A DNA stretch of 64,000 nt from Protopterus annectens (taxonomy: Eukaryota > Chordata > Ceratodontiformes > Protopteridae): assembly GCF_019279795.1 (NCBI RefSeq), contig NC_056748.1:704853095-704917094 (forward strand), in the 5' to 3' direction. The translations under genes and the position numbers were made by a program. Every line of letters starts with the position of its first letter. Position 1 is the first letter of the stretch. This document shows, one piece after another, positions 1-11,879 of the stretch. The notes beneath the pieces are model-generated. The model was not told where the DNA came from. It saw nothing but the letters and a program-made list of their open reading frames with translations, and made no database searches.

Positions 1-830
1 TACCCAGTGGTAAGTAGTGTTAAAAAGGTGAGGGGAGGCAGGATAGAGAAAATGGCAAAACAGAACTGCAGACAATTAGTCAGGGTAACAGTAGGGGCAT
101 AACCAGTATGTTTTAAGATATTGCTTGAGCCTTTGCTTAAAGAACGGGAAGGAGGTAAGTACCATTAGATCTGATGGCAACATGTTCCAATATTTTCGAG
201 CAGTATTAGAAAACAAGGAGTCACCTGCCAAGTTATTACACTTGCTAATGCTAGCCAGTAGTTTAGTGGAATAGTGTAAAGAATTGAGGCTTGTATAGGG
301 GATAATAAGGTTAGAGAGTATCGGCGTGTTGTTAGGTTGGTAGAATATCCTATGAACAATGGTAACTTGGGAAAGTATCAAAATGTTTTTTAGTTCAAGC
401 CAATCTAGCTGCTGTAGGTTCAGACAGTGGTGAGTTCTGAATGGGTTCCCAGTGGCAAACCTGGCAATATTATTATAGGAGTTACTTAGTTTACTGAGAT
501 TATTTTTCTTTAGGTTAGTATATATGGAGGAAGCATAAAGAAGAGTGGAGATTAGATGGGAGTGGGCAATTGTAGTTCTGGCTGTTGGTGTTAAGAAGGG
601 TTTTATTCTATATAGGGAGCCCAATTTTCTATTTACGGCTTTTATTGTGTTATTTATATAATTGTCAAATGTAAGGTTATTGTCAGTTAAGACTCCTAAT
701 AGTTTGGTGGCAGAGTCTGGGGTTATAATGGTGCCATTATTTGATTTGATTGAGAAATTGATTGGGGGGACTTACTGTTTACATTTTAACAAATTGCTAA
801 CTGAGTCTTTAGATTCAGAGGAATGATTTT
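1..830 (-). mobile_element. L2-like LINE, 3' half of RT (copy L1, cut by window edge)
   Basis: Antisense fragment of the same LINE family seen at 27.2 and 48.2 kb. The reverse complement runs from late RT into the C-terminal region, and the element continues past the window start. The upstream limit near 830 is approximate, because similarity fades there. The copy is 5'-truncated, the usual outcome of target-primed reverse transcription. Confidence 0.7.
76..624 (-). pseudogene. RT C-terminal domain of L2-like LINE
   Basis: A 182-residue open segment matching the C-terminal part of the RTs at 27.4-28.5 kb and 51.1-51.6 kb. Shared features are LYRIKPFLT, HSHLISTLLYAS, NxIARFATGxxxRTHHC, LDWLEL, and the closing pattern AGxSLFSxTxxKxWNxLPS with FKxxLK. 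This arrangement (WLEL, PY, SxAGxSLFS, WNxLP, FKxxLK) is typical of the L2/CR1 group of non-LTR RTs downstream of the catalytic core. The catalytic YADD box is not in this segment. The ATG at 624 is only the first Met of a decayed longer frame. Dead retrotransposon sequence, not a host gene. Confidence 0.7.
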
Positions 831-1509
831 TGTAGTGAATGTTATAGCAGTGAAATGTACCTAGTTAAGTGCTGAATATGGAAAGACAGAAAGGCTTACA
901 ATCGTTTTCAAAAATATTTTTTTTTCATCCATGGTTTGAAAGTTTAGCTTCATTGTTATTGGAGGGCATTCAATTAAGAATGCACTTAACCTGACAGAAG
1001 CCTTTGAAAAAGGATTTTGTGTGGCATTAAGTCACCAAAAATCATGTTAAAGGTTTACTGTACAGCAGGTAAGAAAGAACTTACTAATGTGGGATGCTGG
1101 AATCTATGCAACATTTTTTTAAACTGTTATATTTTGATAAAGTTTTAGAAATACTGTGAAATGTTTTCCTTTTCCATCTGTTACCTGTATTATGTGAGAT
1201 CCCTTTGTCATGCATACATACATATATACATACATACATACATACAAATATTTCAAGCATGGCATTAATGCCCTTCTTCCGTGCCAATATACCAAAACAC
1301 TTGTTCCCATAATAAGTGTCCAGGCTGTTCTTGCTATGGGTTTGACATATCAGTTATTATGACAAAATTTGCTATACCCAAATGGTTATACATTTTCTAA
1401 AAATAGAATGCAGAATGTTATTCTGCAGTGGACAATATGAGTGGAATTTTGTAAAGATATGTCAAAGTACTATAAATGCTATATCAGTGTTGAATTATTA
1501 GTGGCATAA

Positions 1510-1762
1510 CTTATTTATTTCACATTTGTTTACCGGGAAAGCCCAACTTGGAATGAAGTCAGTTTTCAGTGAAACCCAGGGGAGAAATGCTCCAAATGTA
1601 TCTCTTTTAAGAAAGGAAACCAGAGCACCCAGAGAAAACCCACATGATGGCAGGGAGAACATGCAGGATCTGCACAAAAGGCACCCCAGCCGAGAATTGA
1701 ACCAGAGAATCTCTTGCTGTGAGGTGACAACTCAACAGTTGCACCACTGTGCCATCCATAAT
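1510..1762 (-). mobile_element. V-SINE-like tRNA-derived SINE with L2-like LINE tail (SINE 1)
   Basis: The reverse complement begins with a tRNA-like head (GGCACAGTGGTGCAACTG, then CTCACAGCAAGAGATTCTCTGG with a degenerate B box). It continues through the vertebrate V-SINE/HE1-type body, GTGCTCTGGTTTCC, seen here as its complement near 1617-1632. It ends in a segment resembling the 3' tail of the L2-like LINE at 28.8 kb, closing with AAATAAATAA. V-SINEs of this kind are known from fishes and lungfish. A 108-residue ORF on the plus strand is only the antisense of this SINE. Confidence 0.75.
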
Positions 1763-1794
1763 GTATTTTATGTAAATGATTTTGAAGTAAAATA

Positions 1795-2072
1795 TTTATT
1801 TAAATCCCCATTCTTTTTGCTAAGTGACATGGAAGCTTTTACATCCACCTGAGCTACCAGCAATTCAAGCAGGTGAGACCTTGGTTTAACATTTTATTTG
1901 AAGGATACACACTCTGGAATGTACAACTATCACAATTATACTGCACTTCAGTGTCAGTAATGGAAGATGACTCTAAGGTCCTAATGTGGGAATAGAACCC
2001 ATACTGCTTTTAGTTTCCAGTATGAAGTGCAAGTGTGCTACCTGTTGAACCACTAAGACAGACAAGAGACTC
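1795..2072 (-). mobile_element. DeuSINE-like element (Deu 1)
   Basis: Read on the minus strand, it has a B-box-like GGGTTCTATTCCCACA, then AAAATGTTAAACCAAGGT, then TCACTTAGCAAAAAGAATGG. These resemble the conserved DeuSINE core, in which a GATGTTAAACCGAGGT-type block precedes a CACTT-AAAAGAGTAGGGG-type block. The same blocks recur in the element at 36.0-36.4 kb. It lies next to SINE 1 in the same orientation. Boundaries are approximate. Confidence 0.6.
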
Positions 2073-2156
2073 TAATGCTATTTTTTGTCATTAGGAGACC
2101 TCTAACTCAATTCTACCAAAGCCAGCTGTTGTTTGTCTGCTGTAATATAAAAAAAA

Positions 2157-2705
2157 GGCTTAAATGCTGTTTTTCGACAAGATGTATCGTGCATTTTTTT
2201 CACCTGGTGGATTTTAATGTACATCATCTTCCCTGTGAATTAATTTTCTTTGTGTAAAGTAAAATTAATACATGTCAAATGCTATCTTATTTCCTGTTTA
2301 TGAAGTATTTAGCAGAATTCATAAAACTAGGCCCTGTGCTTGTGTATGATGTTGGCTTGCCATTTGTAGCAACATTTCTGGCAGGTTGGTAGTGTGAGAC
2401 ACCTTTAATTCATTATCTGTCTCAACCAATTACACTGGCTGGCCGCATAGCCCTTTGTGTATAGCGTAATCATTTATACAGTTTTACTGAGATTGTCCTA
2501 GATAAATGCAACACATGAAAGGACTTAAATGCTGTTTTTCTTATGACAGGATGTATCATATGCCATTTACTTCATCTGATGTCTGGTAATGTCCACCAAC
2601 TACCCTGTGAAGTTACTTACACTGTGTACAATAAAAAATTAATAAATGTAAAATGCCAGCTTATTTGATGTTTATAAAGTGTTCAGCAGATGCCATAAAG
2701 CTAAA
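2157..2705. repeat. Diverged direct duplication, two ~185-bp copies
   Basis: About 2157-2335 and 2521-2705 are alignable by eye. Both run from CTTAAATGCTGTTTTTC through GATGTATC, CCCTGTGAA, AAATTAAT and a TTTATGAAG/TTTATAAAG block to GCAGA with CATAAA. The offset is about 363 bp. The family is not recognised; an old interspersed repeat or local duplication is likely. Confidence 0.5.
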
Positions 2706-4385
2706 CTATATTCATTTGTTATGAACTTTAGGAAATTTCAACACCGTAATCTTTATAGATTGCCATGGTTCTGTTTTTGTTTCAGCATCTGACTGAAATA
2801 TTAAAAGGCTGATTCAGGGTGATGGGGCAGCAGAAAAGGATCAAGCTATGACAACAACAGCCAGAACTGTTTAAGTGGCTGCCAATCCTTCAGCCTCATT
2901 AAATGTATTTCTTTATACAATACAGTAAGTGTCTGCTTTCTGTTTAAACCAGTGCTGTGCTGTGTTTTTGCTGGTGGGATATCAAAACTGGGGGGAGCAC
3001 TTATGATTTTAAACATACGGCAAAGAGTTACAGCACTTAGCAAAGGCTCTGTGTTTATGGCAAATTGCATATCCCAGAATAAAATCATTATCTTCCCATG
3101 TATTTAACTTCTGATAGTGCTTGATGACACCTTTTTTAGTACTCAAGCCCTATTGTTCGCCTTCTTCAGGGAATACCTTACCCTCAGCCAATAATAGCTA
3201 GTTATTTATTCCTTCTGCTGTATATTTTCTCTTAACTTTATACCTCATCTGTAGAACAGATAGTGAAGTTGCCCCTCTGAATTAGGGCTGTTTCTCTCCC
3301 CTGAAGAAATCATATACATATAAGTCAGTTTAATCTTTCTTCAGTACAGGAGACCAGGACCATATACATCATTGCATCCATTAGCAAGTTAGCCATGGGA
3401 TGGAATATGCTTGCATGTGAATTTGAGTCGAGGCATAGCCTTCATCATACATTGGCTGGTTTATTTTGAGCAGACAGACAACAGCTGGTTTTGCTAGAAA
3501 TCAGTTAAAAATCTCACTCCCCAAAAAGTAGCCTTAGATGACATTTTATCATCATCAACAGCAAATTATTGCTGACAGTCTCTTCATTAAGATTGGCGGT
3601 TTTATGTTGCTAACTTCATCTTTTCATATTATTACCTACTATAAAACAGTATGTCAGAGCAGAAATCATTCCACAATAAAGTGAGAGAATGTTTCCTTCA
3701 GGGCAATGCAGATATTAGAACAGATTACAGATAAAGAATAGTTCTACATGATAGTAACATTCAGTAATACATGATGGAGTGGTTAGATAAATAAGGCTTT
3801 GACAGCAAAAATACAGACATATTTATGAAAGGGGCTGTTCGTAAGGTTTTCCTTGCAGAAATTGGAAACCCAGTTCCTAAATATTTTTGGACACCTACTC
3901 ACCTGCTCTGAATAAAGCTGAGGACTGACTCATTTCAGTTATGCACATGCTATCCAGAAAGATACTGAAGTACAGGATCAGATGTATTGTATCATTTTAT
4001 TTGGTTGGAGTCTCCTGATAGCTGGACTAGAATCCCTGAGATTTCAAACGTGTAATTTGGGTGTGGAGCAGTGTCTAGTTCTTTAAATAACTGTCTGCTT
4101 TCCTGCTTCCTTTTCCAGTTCAGGCTGTAATTGTTATTTACTTATTTTAGGTGTGCTTTTTGCTCCTGTGTCCATTCCATAACAGTTTTATATTTTGTTC
4201 CTTATAGCCACACCAACTTTTTTTGACATTTTGTATCCTATGTCCCTTTCTCCTTTCACTTCTTTACCACTTTGCCTCTCATCCATGACAGGGTGCAGTG
4301 AGTTGAAATAATAAATAATGATATTATCATACTGTGGGTCTGCAGGCATTTTCCTAATCTGCTTCAGTGTTTCAACCCCTCACTG
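2706..4385. other. No recognised feature
   Basis: AT-rich sequence without a convincing ORF, repeat family or RNA gene. The short antisense ORF at 2846-3088 has no supporting splice signals or family resemblance. Confidence 0.5.
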
Positions 4386-4389
4386 CTGA

Positions 4390-6135
4390 AAGTAAAATGA
4401 CCCTCTCCAACATTCTGATACATATCTACTGTCTAAGCCTGCACTCGTTGTAAGATGCCTGCTCCCTTCTTTATATAGACTTTCATCTCCCTGTACACCT
4501 TACTTAGACTTTTATCTCCCTGTGCACTCTCCAACATTCTGATGCATGTCTGCTGTCCATGCCTGCACTTGTTGTAAGATGCCTGCTCCCTTCTTTATTT
4601 AGACTTTCATCACCCTGTGCACCTTACTTAGACTTTCATCTCCCTGTGCACCCTCTCCAACATTCTGATGCATGTCTGCTGTCTAAGCCTGTGATTGTTG
4701 TAAGATGTCTGCTCCCTTCTTTATTTAGACTTACATCTACCTTACCTATCTACTGTCTAAGCCTGCACTTGTTGTAAGATGCCTGCTCCCTTCTTTACTT
4801 AGACTTTCATATCCCTGTGTACGCTCTCCAACATTCTGATACATATCTACATTCTAAGCCTGCACTTGTTGTAAGAGGACTGCTTCACTGCTCCCTTCTT
4901 TAATAAGACTTTCATCTCCCTGTGCACCCTCTCCAACATTCTGATACATATCTACTGTCTAACCCTGCACTTGTTGTAAGATGCCTGTTCCCTTCTTTAT
5001 ATAGACTTTCATCTCCCTGTACACCTTACTTAGACTTTTATCTCCCTGTGCACTCTCCAACATTCTGATGCATGTCTGCTGTCCAAGCCTGCACTTGTTG
5101 TAAGATGCCTGCTCCCTTCTTTATTTAGACTTTCATCTCCCTGTGCACCCTCTCCAACATTCTGATACATATCTACTGTCTAAGCCTGCACTTGTTGTAA
5201 GATGCCTGCTCCCTTCTTTATATAGACTTTCATCTCCCTGTACACCTTACTTAGACTTTCATCTCCCTGTGCACCCTCTCCAACATTCTGATGCATGTCT
5301 GCTGTCTAAGCCAGTGATTGTTGTAAGATGTCTGCTCCCTTCTTTATTTAGACTTACATCTACCTTACCTATCTACTGTCTAAGCTTGCACTTGTTGTAA
5401 GATGCCTGCTCCCTTCTTTACTTAGACTTTCATATCCCTGTGTACGCTCTCCAACATTCTGATACATATCTACATTCTAAGCCTGCACTTGTTGTAAGAG
5501 GACTGCTTCACTGCTCCCTTCTTTAAGAAGACTTTCATCTTCCTGTGCACCCTCTCCAACATTCTGATACATATCTACTGTCTAAGCCTGCACTTGTTGT
5601 AAGATGCCCGCTCCCTTCTTTACTTAGACTTCATCTCCCTGTGCACCCTCTCCAACATTCTGATACATATCTACTGTCTAAGCCTGCACTTGTTGTAAGA
5701 TGCCCGCTCCCTTCTTTACTTAGACTTCATCTCCTGTGCACCCTCTCCAACATTCTGATACATATCTACTGTCTAAGCCTGCACTTGTTGTAAGATGCCC
5801 GCTCCCTTCTTTACTTAGACTTCATCTCCCTGTACACCCTCTCCAACATTCTGATACATATCTACTTTCTATTGCTGCACTTGTTGTAAGAGCCCTGCTC
5901 CCTTCTTTACTTAGACTTATATCTACCTTTGCACTCTCTCCAACATTCTGATACATATCTACATTCTAAGCCTGCACTTGTTGTAAGAGGACTGCTTCAC
6001 TGCTCCCTTCTTTAATAAGACTTTCATCTCCCTGTGCATCCTTTCCAGCATTCTGATACATATCTACTGTCTAAGCCTGCACTTGTTATAAGGTGCCTGC
6101 TCCCTTCTTTACTTAGACTTTCATATTCCTGTGCA
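4390..6135. repeat. Satellite array, ~100-bp unit with 623-bp higher-order repeat
   Basis: The unit includes GCACTTGTTGTAAGATGCCT, then GCTCCCTTCTTTA, TAGACTTTCATCTCCCTG, and CTCCAACATTCTGATACATA followed by TCTACTGTCTAAGCC. Unit length varies by insertion of extra CCTTACTTAGACTTTCATCTCC blocks. Landmark variants recur exactly 623 bp apart (TTACATCTACC at 4731 and 5354; GTAAGAGGACTGC at 4871 and 5494), so a multi-unit block was itself duplicated. A third GTAAGAGGACTGC lies at 5983. Apparent ORFs here come from the repeat frame. Confidence 0.9.
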
Positions 6136-8095
6136 TATCCCTCAGTTTACAAGAAATGCTCTTTTGAAGTAGCAGTTGTGAACTCCCCTCCTGCTATCCC
6201 CCCTCTTGGAAGATGGGCCAGCTAAAGTCATTCATTTTCTTTAATTCATTTACTGGCCATCTGCATTTCTGCAGCTAATAAGTTTCTTATACCTATGACG
6301 CCATCATGCCAGACAACTTGCCTCTGTAACAACAGATCGCCCATTGTCACAGCATGAAATTCTATACTAGGCAGCTGATATCCACCTTCCAAACACAGGA
6401 TGGACTGTACTTTATTACCCTAGCTTGGGCCATGTCTGTTAGAAGTTCATTTATGTAGCATTTACTGGATTCTCAAATCCATATAAATACTTCTAGCATC
6501 ACAAGCTCTCTCATCATCCAATAGTGAACTCCCTTTTCTTATACTGTAAATATCATAATTGTGATTGCACATTTATTTATACCTCTCATAGACCTCGTGT
6601 ACTTTTTGTTGACTACTCTCCAAAACATGCAGTTCACCTAACAGCAATGATTAATACATGTGTAAAGCAATTCAGATAGAAACAATCCATTGTCCTGTCA
6701 TTAATTCAGGCTGAAGTAGTTGATGGTAATTCAGGAAACCCAATCTGGAAGAACAAATCAGATTGTGTGAAAAAGATATCCACCTTGTGTTTTGTATTAC
6801 TACTATGCAAACTATAAAAATACAAAATATGTGTGATGTGGATACCTTCGCTGGCATTATGATCACACTGTGTGGGCTCTTCTTGCTTGTGAATGTAGTA
6901 GTAAAGAATTAGAATTACTCCTGTGCAAGAATCCTACTATGGTTGCATGCCATCTGAATTAAAAAAAAAAAAAATTATCATTTATGTTTGAAAAGCCGCA
7001 AGGTTTTCAAACTGGAGGTTATGGAGGCACCAGCCCCCTCCTCCCTTACAAGTAGTCTGATACAATGATATTGTCGGGGTCAGGCTGTACATAAGCACAG
7101 TGTGTAGATGCATAGAGGTATTCTGCTGATTATGTTTTATTCATTGCTGCTATTCATAGACCTAGATCATGGTAATGAAAGGCAGCATACGGACAGCTAG
7201 CAGCTTGTCTGACCGGTGTACAGGTGCACATGGGCAGAGTGGAATACTATGTGCTGTATACTCCAGAGGAGGGGTGTTCTCTCCACAGCACAGCAGAGAA
7301 CAACAGTTTAGTAAGGCATCCACAGCACAGCAGAGAACAACAGCTTATTAAGGTATAATGCTTTTCCTTGCTTTTTTTCTTATTCGGTAGGAATATTGGT
7401 GAAGCTAGCGTGATTGCCTTGTTATGGTAATGAGGGGATCTGGTACTATGGGAGTTGCCATTGGCAGGAGCTGACCAGCAGCATTGTGGGAGCAGTGGAA
7501 TAGTATTTTTGTAGCACGGTTGCCTGCAATACAAGGAACTCAGTTACTTGTATGTTTTTCCTACCATGCAAAAAATATGTTTTTTTTATTCATTGCTGCT
7601 GTATTGTTTAGTAGTGAAAGAAGACTGGTGTAGTCAGAAGCACTAGTCTTATCTGCAGGTACATGGTCCAAGCACAATAAGTCACTCGATTGGGCTCAGC
7701 CTGTCTACACTTATGAGTTGCATTTGATCATAAGGGAAGGGTCATTTGCTCATGTACTCTCTGCACAAAGTATTGTAGCTACACAATGAGGGAAAACTGT
7801 TTAAAGTATCTTGGCTCACTGTACGCAGTTTTCTTTGAATTTTGAAGGGCATGCTATTTAACAGCATGCCAGCCCTATTCCTTGGAGCTCAGTATTAATG
7901 AATAACTACAACAAGGTGTCAAGTACTAAAAATATGGTTTAAATTCAGAAGTACATACTGCTATGTAAATAACCAGTACTACTCAAAAGTTTTACACAGC
8001 ATGCAAAAACATTACAGGTATAATTAAGGGAGAAAATAAAAAAATAAAGGCAGTTAGTACTGATGAAAGCTTCTAGTTTACTTGCTAAATTAAAT
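6136..8095. other. Mostly unassigned; 37-bp tandem duplication at 7283-7356
   Basis: No gene seen. A 37-bp segment beginning CCACAGCACAGCAGAGAACA at 7283 is repeated in tandem from 7320 with a few changes. TTTTATTCATTGCTGCT also occurs twice, near 7135 and 7577, so a diverged repeat may be present. Confidence 0.45.
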
Positions 8096-8099
8096 GCAT

Positions 8100-8375
8100 A
8101 GGCATATGAAAGTTTCACATACTCCCACCAATGTCATGGCAAGGTGTGTTATGTGAATTACATAACCACGTATTCTGCACAGTGTACTACATCTTCCATT
8201 GGTTAATAAACTGAAAATCACTTGCATAGTCTGTAGATTCTTATATGTGAATTCTAGGCTAACTGCCAAGAAGGGCCATTCTAAGGCTAGCCAATAACCC
8301 AAAGTCAGAATCAAATCCTGTGCCTATGAGGTGAAGCCCCTAACCATTATACCAAACCCAGTAACACATAATGGA
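8100..8375 (-). mobile_element. tRNA-derived SINE
   Basis: On the minus strand the head reads GGTTTGGTATAATGGTTAGG, then GGCTTCACCTCATAGGCAC, then GGATTTGATTCTGAC. This has tRNA-like A-box and B-box blocks at proper spacing. The rest of the element is not recognised. It is not a tRNA gene, because no cloverleaf acceptor stem closes. Confidence 0.5.
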
Positions 8376-8724
8376 TGATTCATACTCTGTGGTCTCTGAA
8401 TGGTAAGATAATCTCACCAAAAGGATGACCTTCAACATATACTAATTCTTTATTCCCAATTCCTTTTCACTGACAGTCAGAAATGAAAATAAATTACTCT
8501 GCTTCAGATGTCTAACACTTAAAAAACTGGCACTTATTTCATTTTAGGATTATTATACTTGAAGTAAGACAAAAATAATTACAGGTAGTGCAGAAGGAAG
8601 TGACATCATTTCTAGTGACCTCGCATTTCAGTACTTAAATCAGACTTCTGCAATGTGGTTCTTCTATGTTGTTCAAACATTCTTCATTATTTTATTTATC
8701 ATTGTTATTCCAACCCCCCTGCAA

Positions 8725-10725
8725 ATTTACTGTCACTAGGCTTATACCTAAAGAGAGAGTTTGCAGGTTATTCACCACCACTCTCTCTTAGAGAAAACAT
8801 TTACTGTCACTAGGGTTATACCTAAAGAGAGAGTTTGCAGGTTATTCACCACCACTCTCTCTTAGAGAAAACATTTACTGTCATGAGGGTTATACCTAAA
8901 GAGAGAGTTTGCAGGTTATTCACCACCACTCTCTCTTAGAGAAAACATTTAATGTCGTGAGGGTTATACCTAAAGAGAGAGTTTGCAGGTTATTCACCAC
9001 CACTCTCTCTTAGAGAAAACATTTACTGTCACTAGGGTTATACCTAAAGAGAGAGTTTGCAGGTTATTCACCACCACTCTCTCTTAGAGAAAACATTTAC
9101 TGTCACTAGGGTTATACCTAAAGAGAGAGTTTCCAGGTTATTCACCACCACCCTCTCTTAGAGAAAACATTTAGTGTCATGAGGGTTATACCTAAAGAGA
9201 GAGTTTGCAGGTTATTCACCACCACTCTCTCTTAGAGAAAACATTTACTGTCATGAGGGTTATACCTAAAGAAGGAGTTTGCAGGTTATTCACCACCACT
9301 CTCTCATAGAGAAAACATTTACTGTCACTAGGGTTATACCTAAAGACAGAGTTTGCAGGTTATTCACCACCACCCTCTCTTAGAGAAAACATTTACTGTC
9401 ATGAGGGTTATACCTAAAGAGAGAGTTTGCAGGTTATTCACCACCACCTTCTCTTAGAGAAAACATTTACTCTCACTAGGGTTATACCTAAAGAGAGAGT
9501 TTGCAGGTTATTCACCACCACTGTCTCTTAGAGAAAACATTTACTGTCACTAGGGTTATACCTAAAGAGAGAGTTTGCAGGTTATTCACCACCACTCTCT
9601 CTTAGAGAAAACATTTACTGTCATGAGGGTTATACCTAAAGAGAAAGTTTGCAGGTTATTCACCACCACCCTCTCTTAGAGAAAACATTTACTGTCATGA
9701 GGGTTATACCTAAAGAGAGAGTTTGCAGGTTATTCACCACCACCCTCTCTTAGAGAAAACATTTACTGTCATGAGGGTTATACCTAAAGAGAGTTTGCAG
9801 GTTATTCACCACCACTCTCTCTTAGAGAAAACATTTTGCTGTCATGAGGGTTATACCTAAAGAGAGAGTTTACAGGTTATTCACCACCACTCTCTCTTAG
9901 AGAAAACATTTATTGTCATGAGGGTTATACCTAAAGAGAGAGTTTGCAGGTTATTCACCACCACTCTCTCTTAGAGAAAACATTTACTGTCATGAGGGTT
10001 ATACCTAAAGAGAGAGTTTGCAGGTTATTCACCACCACTCTCTCTTAGAGAAAACATTTACTGTCATGAGGGTTATACATAAAGAGAGAGTTTGCAGGTT
10101 ATTCACCACCACTCTCTCTTAGAGAAAACATTTACTGTCACTAGGGTTATACCTAAAGAGAGAGTTTGCAGGTTATTCACCACCACTCTCTCTCTTAGAG
10201 AAAACATTTACTGTCGTGAGGGTTATTCCTAAAGAGAGAGTTTGCAGGTTATTCACCACCACTCTCTCTTAGAGAAAACATTTACTGTCATGAGGGTTAT
10301 ACCTAAAGAGAGAGTTTGCAGATTATTCACCACCACTCTCTCTTAGAGAAAACATTTTGCTGTCACTAGTGTTATACCTAAAGAGAGAGTTTGCAGGTTA
10401 TTCACCACCACTCTCTCTTAGAGAAAACATTTACTGTCGTGAGGGTTATACCTAAAGAGAGCGTTTGCAGGTTATTCACCACCACTCTCTCTTAGAGAAA
10501 ACATTTTGCTGTCATGAGGGTTATACCTAAAGTGATAGTTTGCAGGTTATTCACCACCACTCTCTCTTAGAGAAAACATTTACTGTCGTGAGGGTTATAC
10601 CTAAAGAGAGAGTTTGCAGGGTATTCACCACCACTCTCTCTTAGAGAAAACATTTACTGTCATGAGGGTTATACCTAAAGAGAGAGTTTGCAGGTTATTC
10701 ACCACCACTCTCTCTTAGAGAAAAT
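8725..10725. repeat. 27-copy minisatellite, 74-bp hairpin-forming unit
   Basis: Units start at ATTTACTGTCACTAGGG-type sequence (first three at 8725, 8799, 8873), and about 27 copies fill the span. Each contains AAGAGAGAGT and ACTCTCTCTT separated by about 19 nt, a 10-bp perfect stem. Copies are highly alike. The main variation is CACTAGG, CATGAGG or CGTGAGG near the unit start, plus occasional small indels. It is a tandem array with no unique spacers. Confidence 0.97.
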
Positions 10726-11740
10726 ATTATTAAGCTGTCTCACCTCCATGCATGAAGTGTCAGTCAGTACAACTTCCTGATTCCTACTGCTAGGTCAGCT
10801 GTCTACCGCAGGTACCTCAGGGCACACCATATTAACATGGGAGGGGTAACCTCTTCTATAAACTTATCATGTATCCTTATGACAAACACACCCAAATATG
10901 CCATTCTTGTGGTCCTGCTGGTGTCCAGCTTTATAATTAGACGCAGTATGACACATTCATTCAGCATGGTGGCTGTGATACAAAGTTTAAGAATCATGGC
11001 CCATAACAGTTACTTATTTTCCTGCCGCTCAACCACTTTTCGTGCAGTTAGGTCAGTTGCAATCTCATGTGGGAGATGGCCAAACAAAGCTTGTTATACT
11101 GACATTTGAGGCTGAAAGTTACTTTTAACTAGAGTCCTTTACTGTTACCTTTGTTTGATGCTTTGTTGAGATTTATTTATACAGAGGGCAGCTTATGGAC
11201 CTTTTTATTTTCCTTTCTTATGAGTATATGTGAGGATTCTTGAAAAAAATACTGATACAGTGTTAAACTAGCTACCTGACTGCATGTATACGATTTTTGG
11301 ATTTCCATTCTAAATGTTTAATAGCCAGAAGTGTAAATTGAGTTTTAAGCAGTGGTACCATTGATTAATTAGGACTTTGCAAGGAGCCAAAAATCCATGG
11401 CTGCATATAATATTGTTTTGGACAACTATTTGGTATGTATCCTGTACTGTAATTTTTGTGTTTTTAGTTCTGCAGCATTTTATTTTAGTTATTCCATGCA
11501 ATGGTAAAACCAGACCAGTTTTACATGTTTTATGTTATTTATTAGCTTTCCACTGGCTTTGTATACATAATTTTCATATTCAAATTTGGATGTTGTATCA
11601 CATTATAAATTACTGCATAGATAGCAGTAGTTTTTACTGTTAGTTTACTTATCATCGTCAGTCGTGAAACTTTGAGAGATGTTCAGGATTTAAGCTCTTA
11701 AATAAGGATTAAATGAATTCAACCATGAATCGAAATGACA
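10726..11740. other. No recognised feature
   Basis: Unique-looking sequence. Short ORFs on both strands at about 10.8-11.1 and 11.3-11.6 kb overlap one another and show no family features. Confidence 0.5.
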
Positions 11741-11742
11741 CA

Positions 11743-11879
11743 CCACAAGGCAAGGTAGTCAGGACAAATTCTTCCAGTCAAAGTAAAAAACTTTGTTCAA
11801 TATTATTCACAGCACAGTGGTTTGAACAAAGTTTTTTACCCTTACTGGAAGAATGTGTCCTGACTACCTTGCCTTGTGG
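11743..11879. repeat. Near-perfect inverted repeat (58-bp arms, 21-nt loop)
   Basis: The left arm 11743-11800 begins CCACAAGGCAAGGTAGTCAG. The right arm 11822-11879 is its reverse complement with about four mismatches, clustered at one site plus a CAAA/AAGG patch. The loop is 11801-11821. It may be a small foldback MITE, a pre-miRNA-like hairpin, or the product of a replication template switch. The ORF running through it (11713-11952) is explained by the repeat. Confidence 0.9.

Noticed and set aside
1526-1852. 108-codon plus-strand ORF as a gene
   Set aside because: It lies antisense over SINE 1 and into Deu 1. The related SINE at 34.6 kb gives similar peptide pieces.
4559-6225. Run of plus-strand ORFs of 60-85 codons
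   Set aside because: All derive from the ~100-bp satellite, whose unit happens to be open in one frame. The peptides are repeats of each other.
8225-8375. Functional tRNA gene
   Set aside because: A- and B-box-like blocks exist, but no acceptor stem or full cloverleaf forms. It is the head of a SINE. The same applies to heads at 42.6, 46.0 and 53.4 kb.
8725-10725. CRISPR array
   Set aside because: Direct 74-bp repeats abut one another with no unique spacers, in a vertebrate-type repeat landscape without cas genes. It is a minisatellite.
10837-11109. 90-codon plus-strand ORF downstream of the minisatellite
   Set aside because: It overlaps an antisense ORF of similar length and has no family resemblance or splice context.
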